Shown here: in pieces, positions 58,430-64,000 of the stretch
How positions within the stretch are numbered: position 1 is the first letter of the stretch
How the letters are laid out: the number at the start of each line of letters is the position of its first letter
NCBI GenBank assembly: GCA_030533445.1
Contig: CM060064.1
Span: 40,331,787 to 40,395,786, forward strand
Length of the DNA stretch: 64,000 nucleotides
From: Cyprinodon diabolis
Taxonomy: Eukaryota; Chordata; Actinopteri; Cyprinodontiformes; Cyprinodontidae
Reading direction: 5' to 3'
Notes under the pieces: model-generated
The model's database searches: none
What the model saw: only the letters and a program-made list of their open reading frames with translations
What the model was told of the DNA's origin: nothing
Program-made: the position numbers and the translations under genes

Positions 58430-59905
58430 ATTATATAGTTCTTATTCACAACACATGTCATCTGAAGGCATTTTACAGAAACAATTCAAACAGATCATAC
58501 AATCAAATTGAGTCAAAATATTCCATCAAAGGAAAACCAGCTGACAGCATCGACTCATTGACTAGAAGATAAACCCTCACACCAAGCATACTTGTAGCGA
58601 CAGTGGAGAGAAAAAATATCCGTTTTAACAGGAAGAAACCTCCAGCAGAACCAGGCTCAGTGTGAGTGGCCATCTGCTGAGGCCGACTGGGGTTCAAGGA
58701 GACAGAAGCAAACATACAGAAAGAAGCAGAGGTACAAAAGGCAACTTTCCATCTCCAAGGGCGGTCCGTCCAGAAAACACACAGCCAGGCAGATGAGCAC
58801 TAAACTAGCTCCCATGTCAAAGGATGAAGGAGAGCACATACAGTTAGTCACAGTCAGAGAAACGGGACTGAAAAACAGGCCAAGCTCCAACATCTTTAAA
58901 AACAAAGGTGTTGATGGAAGCAGCACAGCTGATGTTTTTCTCCAGGATGGAGTCACAGCCAAACGGGAACAGACCAGATGAAGCTACTATGAGAAAAAGC
59001 AGAGAGAGCATAATGTTAGAGATTACACTAACAACCACTCTGCAGAGTGGTAGAATGGAGATATAATAAAGCAGAATGATGAAAAGGGGGGTCCTTATGT
59101 CCTCCAGCAGTCTAAGTGTATAGCTATATAACTATAGAGATAGCTTTGGATAACCTGAGCCACTCTAAATATAAGCTTTATCAAAAACCCCTAGCAAAGC
59201 TGCAGACTGACTGCGAAGTGCTCTGTTAGAAACATAAGGAACAATTTTATCTCTGATGTAAGATGGAGCTTGGCCATTTAAGGCTTTATATGTGAGAAGG
59301 AGGATTTTAAATTCTATTCTGGATTTAACAGTAAGCCAATGAAGAGAAGCCAGGATAAGAGAGATATTATCTCTCTTTTTAATTTTCATCACAACTTTGG
59401 TTGCAGCATTTTGGATCAGCTGAAGGCTTTTAACTGTAGTTTGTGGACTTCCTGATAGCAAAGAATTACAATAGCTGAGCCTTGCGTCAACTGGATTTAT
59501 AGACAGATATAGCTTTTATCATCAGCATAACAGTGGAAGTTAATCCCATGCTGTCTAATAATTCTACCCATTGGGAGCATATATATAGTAAAGAGAAATG
59601 GTCCTAGCACTGATCCCTGTGGTACTCCACAGGTAACCCTGGAGCATGAGGAAGATTTATCCTGAAATCAAACTGAAATCAGTCAGTCATATACAATTTA
59701 AACTAGTCTAGTGCTGTTCCTTAACTCTTTCTAAAAGAATATTATGATCAACTGTATCAAATGCAGCACTGAGATCTAACAGGACAAGTACAGATACAAG
59801 TCCATTATCTAAGGCCACAAGAATATCATTAGTGACTTTCACCAGATCGGTTTCAGTGCTATGATGAGCACTAAAGGCAGATTGCAGATTACACCTTGCC
59901 TCCAA
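58430..59905 (-). mobile_element. LINE fragment: reverse transcriptase pieces and 3' UTR
   Basis: Minus-strand frames at 59708-59905 ([38 protein letters not shown]) carry the reverse transcriptase motif around LDLSAAFDT. The frame at 59165-59461 (SLQLIQNAATKVVMKIKKRD, LASLHWLTVKSRIEFKILLL, TYKALNGQAPSYIRD) is the C-terminus. The YxDD-containing middle is missing or shattered. The 3' UTR down to 58430 matches 40440-41045. The protein motifs fit the CR1/L2/Rex group; I do not assign a family. Confidence 0.85.
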
Positions 59906-61475
59906 AAAATGTTTATCTTTAATCGATCTAAATCCACATTAATTGTTATTCAACATCTTCAAGTGTTCAACATCCAAGGCTTTCTTTTTTTAATCCTCAT
60001 TTTTGCAAATTACAAGCAGGTTTCCATCTCTCAATTCCTTGACTATTTCGACTTCCCTAATTTTCTTTTTTATTTCTCTCGAAATTGTCATGATGGGTTT
60101 AAGGTTCTTAGCCCACATGCAGAACACAACGGAGGCTGGGTAAAAGTTTAACAAGGTTTATTGAAGGTTTCACAATAATCAGACAATGTACTGGGTTTGG
60201 AACTGGTCCGGGCTGGTTCACTGAAGTCTGCTGAGAAGATAGTTTGATTAGAAGGCAGGCTGCTGAGAATGAGTCTTTGATAATTCAGGATTATACCTTG
60301 ACTGAATCCGGGCTTCTCTTAGAGAGAGAGGGAACCGTTGGGTCCAGAGACTGTTTGTTCAGCAGAGTTCAAGAGTAGCTGCAGCGTCTAGCTTCTGACT
60401 TTAATGGCAGACCTTGATCAGAGTTTCCAGCTCTTAACTAAGAGCAGCAGGGGAATCCACATAGGAATCTTCAGGTTTGGCTCACCAGGGCAGATTGGCA
60501 GGTTAAGCTCATCCAGAGCTTCAGGCTAGAGACAGGTTTCCTGTGAGGCAAAAACAGAAGAGAGTTAGAATCAGATCTCTCTCAAGAGACAGCTAAGATT
60601 CTTTCAGTTTCAAGGCTCAGGTTGCTAACCAAACTAAGGTCAACACTGCGGCGTCGAAGCAAGGTCTGGCAGCTGATTATAAAGGGGAGGTCTCCTGATG
60701 AGTAGATGCGTCTCAGGTGTGCTGGAAGACTCCAGCTCCAGGAGACCCACGGCGCACTCTGCTGGAGGAAGGTGGTACAGCTCCAGATCCCAACAGAAAT
60801 CGAAATGGGGCTCAAATGACTGTTTTTCTTCAGGACTGAATCTAAATATTTTAATCCTTTCTCTGACAACCTTCTATTACACAACTCTTTCTTCATCTGA
60901 ACTGCTTTCTTCGTATTCCTCAATTCTCAAACCACCTCCCCCCCTCCTGTATCCCTCATTTTCCCCTTTGAAACAGTTGTCCAGTCTTTCCTCATCTACC
61001 TGACTTGCCATGTTGTTCCATCCACCAACCCGTCGGGCAAAAAACACTTTTCACACACGACTGACAGTCGGTATAGCTAGCTTCTGTCAGCTGGAGCCTT
61101 ACCTCATATGTAGAGCAAAAAGATAAAAACATTGTCTTGTATGTGTTGAGAAAAAATACCCGGATTTTAAATTCCTTCATTCAAAATTAGTAAAAATGAA
61201 TGCCACATACCAGACCATTTAACTAACCATGATGTTAGAAAACCATAAATCTCCGCTACATCATTTACGTCGAACTTGGATTTGGCATTCTAATTTATCA
61301 GTATAGCAGCCATGCTGTTTTACATAAGTAGGAAGGTTGATCAGAATAACAAATCTCCCCATGAAAACTAAGGCTTACTTAAAGAAACAAAGATACTGTT
61401 TCAAGTAATCGTTTAGCAATGAGTAGACATGTTAAAGACTAAGCTGAAGTTTATTATACATCTGTATCATTGTAG
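59906..61475. other. Non-coding stretch, no gene recognised
   Basis: Unusual blocks such as AACAAGGTTTATTGAAGG near 60150 look repeat-derived, but no ends were found. Frames at 60582-60923 show no similarity I recognise. Confidence 0.4.
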
Positions 61476-61625
61476 GACAAGTTTTTGCAGTAGCAAAAAT
61501 CCAAAGAATTCACATCAGGTAAGTCCCTCATGTACGAATTGCCTTCTTATCACTTTGTACAATTCTTTTTTTATAGTATAACTGTATAGTTTAATTCTTA
61601 TCTATCTCTGCTGTCCTTTTTGTAG

Positions 61626-62001
61626 GACAGTTATATTTCTATGATGGTCATGGAAAGTATTATTACATCAACTCTCCTTGCAGGTCAGTTTTAATCCTAT
61701 ACCTCTCTAATTATCGAAAACAAAATCATATGTGTTTTTATGCGTCAATACGTCTTTTTTGACACAAAGCTGGATGGAGGCACAGAGCTACTGCACAGAA
61801 AACTGCAACAACCTAGCAACCATGACAGATATGAAACAGGTGGATATCAAGGATTTCAACAAGGAGGGAGAACAAAATTATTTTAAATTGGGCTCCTCAA
61901 TATCTGAAAGTAACTGTGTAATTTACGAAAACGGACACCTGAATATGTCGCTTTGTATGTTCAGTAAGTATTCAGTGTGTTTTGAAGGTAATTCTTTTTA
62001 A
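61626..62001 (+). pseudogene. C-type lectin domain fragment with internal deletion
   Basis: Two exon-like blocks can be joined: 61626-61683 (QLYFYDGHGKYYYINSPC, donor GCAG/GTCAGT) and 61770-62001 (acceptor CACAAAG/CTGG), reading SWMEAQSYCTENCNNLATMT and ending SVCFEGNSF then stop. The pattern WxEAQSYC ... NLATM ... NCVIYENGHLNMSLC ... YSVCF keeps all four core cysteines of a C-type lectin domain. However, the WIGL strand and about 40 residues between NLATM and YFKLGSS are absent. A further exon-like block lies at 61476-61518 but contains a stop in the phase that would fit. No signal peptide was found. Possibly a decayed member of the fish CTL-like gene family. Confidence 0.55.
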
Positions 62002-63439
62002 TTTTAGTCTGTGACAGTTAGAAATATTAATGTTCCTGTCATAAATGTCATTTTCATTAATAAACATTTTTGTATCAGTCTGCCATTTTTCTTCTAAAGT
62101 TTCAAACAGCCATACCACCTCTCCTCTCAACTCTGGGGGTTGAGTAATTTTTTTTTTTGCAGGAATTACTATAGTTCCCTGTGGGTTCATGAATTGAGGG
62201 TGTTTCTGTTGTGAATGGTTTGCACACTAAGCCAGGTTCACATAGAGTGACCAAATGTCCCTATATGTGTGGGACAGTGCCATATTTTTCACTTTTTTCC
62301 CCGCTGTTCATCAATTTAAAATGTCCTGCATTTGACAGAGTCAAAATAGAAAAAAGGGAGAAATCTAGATATTTATAGGACTTTTTTTTCCAAATGCAAA
62401 GAAAGCAGAGCTGCAGTTATTGTCACAGAGCTGCACCAGTAACCTTTCATGACCAAACTGCGCAAGATGCTCTTAAAACAGAACAAGTAAATTATTTTAT
62501 TTTAAAATATGATGGAATCTACATTTAAAGAAAACAAAACATGACCACAACAAAGATTGATGAAAAGCTCACAGCTGGGTGAGATCAGTGACAAGCGATT
62601 CTCAGAGAGCTTTTAGTGAAATACATCTTAGTTGTCCCATTTTTTTTTCTTATTTTTTACTTTTTAGACCTGATCATTTTGAGATTTTGTGGGTATCTTT
62701 TCTCTTCAAGAAAGGAAATCTCCTGTTCTCAGCTTAAATTGATGGTCTGGGGTCAAGCAGCGTGGCAGAGGCAGCAGCCTCTAAGTTAGAGCTCCATAAC
62801 CTACACCAGTAGTTCCCAACCTTTTTAAGAGTACATTTGGTAAATGGGGAGACAGGAACTGCACAGAAGAACATCCATTCCTCTGCAATTGCAGTAAGTA
62901 ACACAACCAAAAATAAATAAAAATGTAAACTGCCTTTGAAGAATGAGAAGTCTTGGGCAGCTTAAGATCTGAGTACAGCACACATTCGTCTTGTCCAGAT
63001 TTTTCCTCATGCACATTCCCAATGTTATTCCTATGTCCCTTGCTTTTCGACCCACTCATGTACATACTTGTGCCCAGGGGCGCCCTAAAAGAAGAAGAAA
63101 AGATCTGACCAAATGTATATTTTAAATTTAAAAAGAAAATCCAGCTGTGAAATAGATTATCTGTATGTGTTCTCCCTCACCACCAACAAATTTTTTACTG
63201 AGAAGTACTGGGGTGGAAGCATCATGTTGCTAGGCTGCTTTTCCTGCAGGAGCACCTGGTGCATAATGAGGAAATAACATCATGCCGATATGTTTAAGCA
63301 ACATCTCAAGAAATCAGCAGGAAGGTTAATGCTTGGCCATAAATAGTCCAAATGAAAAATAACCCAGATCATACCATTAAACTAATTATAAAGAACATTA
63401 GAATTGAGAAAGTCAATAATTTGGAGCAGGCATCACTAA
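62002..63439. other. Non-coding stretch, no gene recognised
   Basis: Contains a GTGACCAAATGTCCCTATAT-type repeat near 62250 that is loosely like GGTGACCAGATGTCCCCTTT at 7276. No host gene seen. Confidence 0.45.
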
Positions 63440-63690
63440 TCATAAAAAAAAACCTCAAAATCATGTCACAGACTCTGCATCACCCTGACACCACCAAAAC
63501 AAAAGATACTGCAAAACATATATTAATGCTCTGAACTTCCATATCAATGCGTATTTTGCACCATGTTTTTCCTCCCCCACTGTTTACATTTGATCACTGC
63601 TGCACTTTATGGAATGGAAATGTTAATTTATTGTCTATACAGCTGTACTAAATGAAATTTTGTTTGATGACATTAAGTTGTCCATGGTAG
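63440..63690 (+). mobile_element. LINE 3' tail, same family as at 27020
   Basis: Shares TCACAGACTCTGCATCAC, GCTCTGAACTTCCATATCAA and TTTATGGAATGGAAATGTT with 27340-27520, in the same orientation. Truncated at its 5' side. Confidence 0.75.
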
Positions 63691-64000
63691 TAGCAATGTC
63701 AGTAAAATTACAGGACTTACAAAATCCTGGCGGTAAGCTTCCTCATTGTAGGAAACCTGCCTTACCTTTGCAGGCACTACTGATTCACAACCTCTTACCT
63801 TTGCAAGCACATTTAATTGTCTGCTTCATCAGCATTTCAATTAAGAGCCCATTAGCGGCAAACTAACAGCATCATGTTTCATTTGGTCAGTTTGATCTTG
63901 CTGGCTAAGGTTCATTGTTATCCTAAGCTTTAAATAACCTTCTTCCTCACCTTAGAAGGCACTCTTCTCCATCCTTCATTTTACCAACAGTCGCCTATCA
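63691..64000. other. Right edge, nothing recognised
   Basis: No exon, repeat end or RNA gene could be supported here. Confidence 0.4.

Overview
This window is vertebrate nuclear DNA, most likely from a ray-finned (teleost) fish. The genes are split by introns with GT-AG junctions. Intergenic DNA is AT-rich and dense with microsatellites. The repeats are typical of fish: several Tc1/mariner elements, hAT, Harbinger-like and TTAA-flanked MITEs, short LINE 3' ends and tRNA-derived SINEs. I cannot name the species.

Three conserved genes lie on the minus strand, head to tail. Reading the minus strand they are ANKMY2 (57.2 to 48.3 kb), SOSTDC1 (33.6 to 30.4 kb) and CRPPA/ISPD (28.5 kb to beyond the left edge). 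From memory, mammals keep the same neighbourhood (CRPPA, SOSTDC1, LRRC72, ANKMY2), so this is conserved synteny rather than an operon. I found no LRRC72 exons between SOSTDC1 and ANKMY2. ANKMY2 appears complete in ten coding exons (407 aa predicted). SOSTDC1 is complete in two coding exons (219 aa). For CRPPA only the first six coding exons (303 aa) can be recognised. The three products act separately: CRPPA makes CDP-ribitol for dystroglycan glycosylation, SOSTDC1 is a secreted BMP/Wnt antagonist, and ANKMY2 is an ankyrin/MYND adaptor linked to cilia and Hedgehog signalling.

Left third (1-28.5 kb): CRPPA introns filled with transposons. These include a Tc1 element with an open transposase (788-2035), a second Tc1 type with ~200 bp inverted repeats and an intact DD34E transposase (4510-6114), a hAT element sitting inside an AT microsatellite (6203-6799), a TTAA-flanked Kolobok-like element with a THAP-domain remnant (6994-7951), a dead Tc1 (13718-15308), hAT MITEs, an L1-like fragment split by a hAT MITE, SINEs and LINE tails.

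Middle (28.5-48.3 kb): SOSTDC1, whose intron carries a second Tc1 copy encoding the same protein as the one at 788-2035. It is followed by a repeat-rich gene desert holding a TIR element with a minisatellite core just upstream of SOSTDC1, an internally deleted Harbinger element with a Myb-like gene, and several LINE fragments.

Right third (48.3-64 kb): ANKMY2 with MITEs, a foldback element and a SINE in its introns, then a LINE on the minus strand and a C-type lectin domain fragment with an internal deletion. I saw no CRISPR arrays, operons, rRNA or true tRNA genes, which fits eukaryotic DNA.
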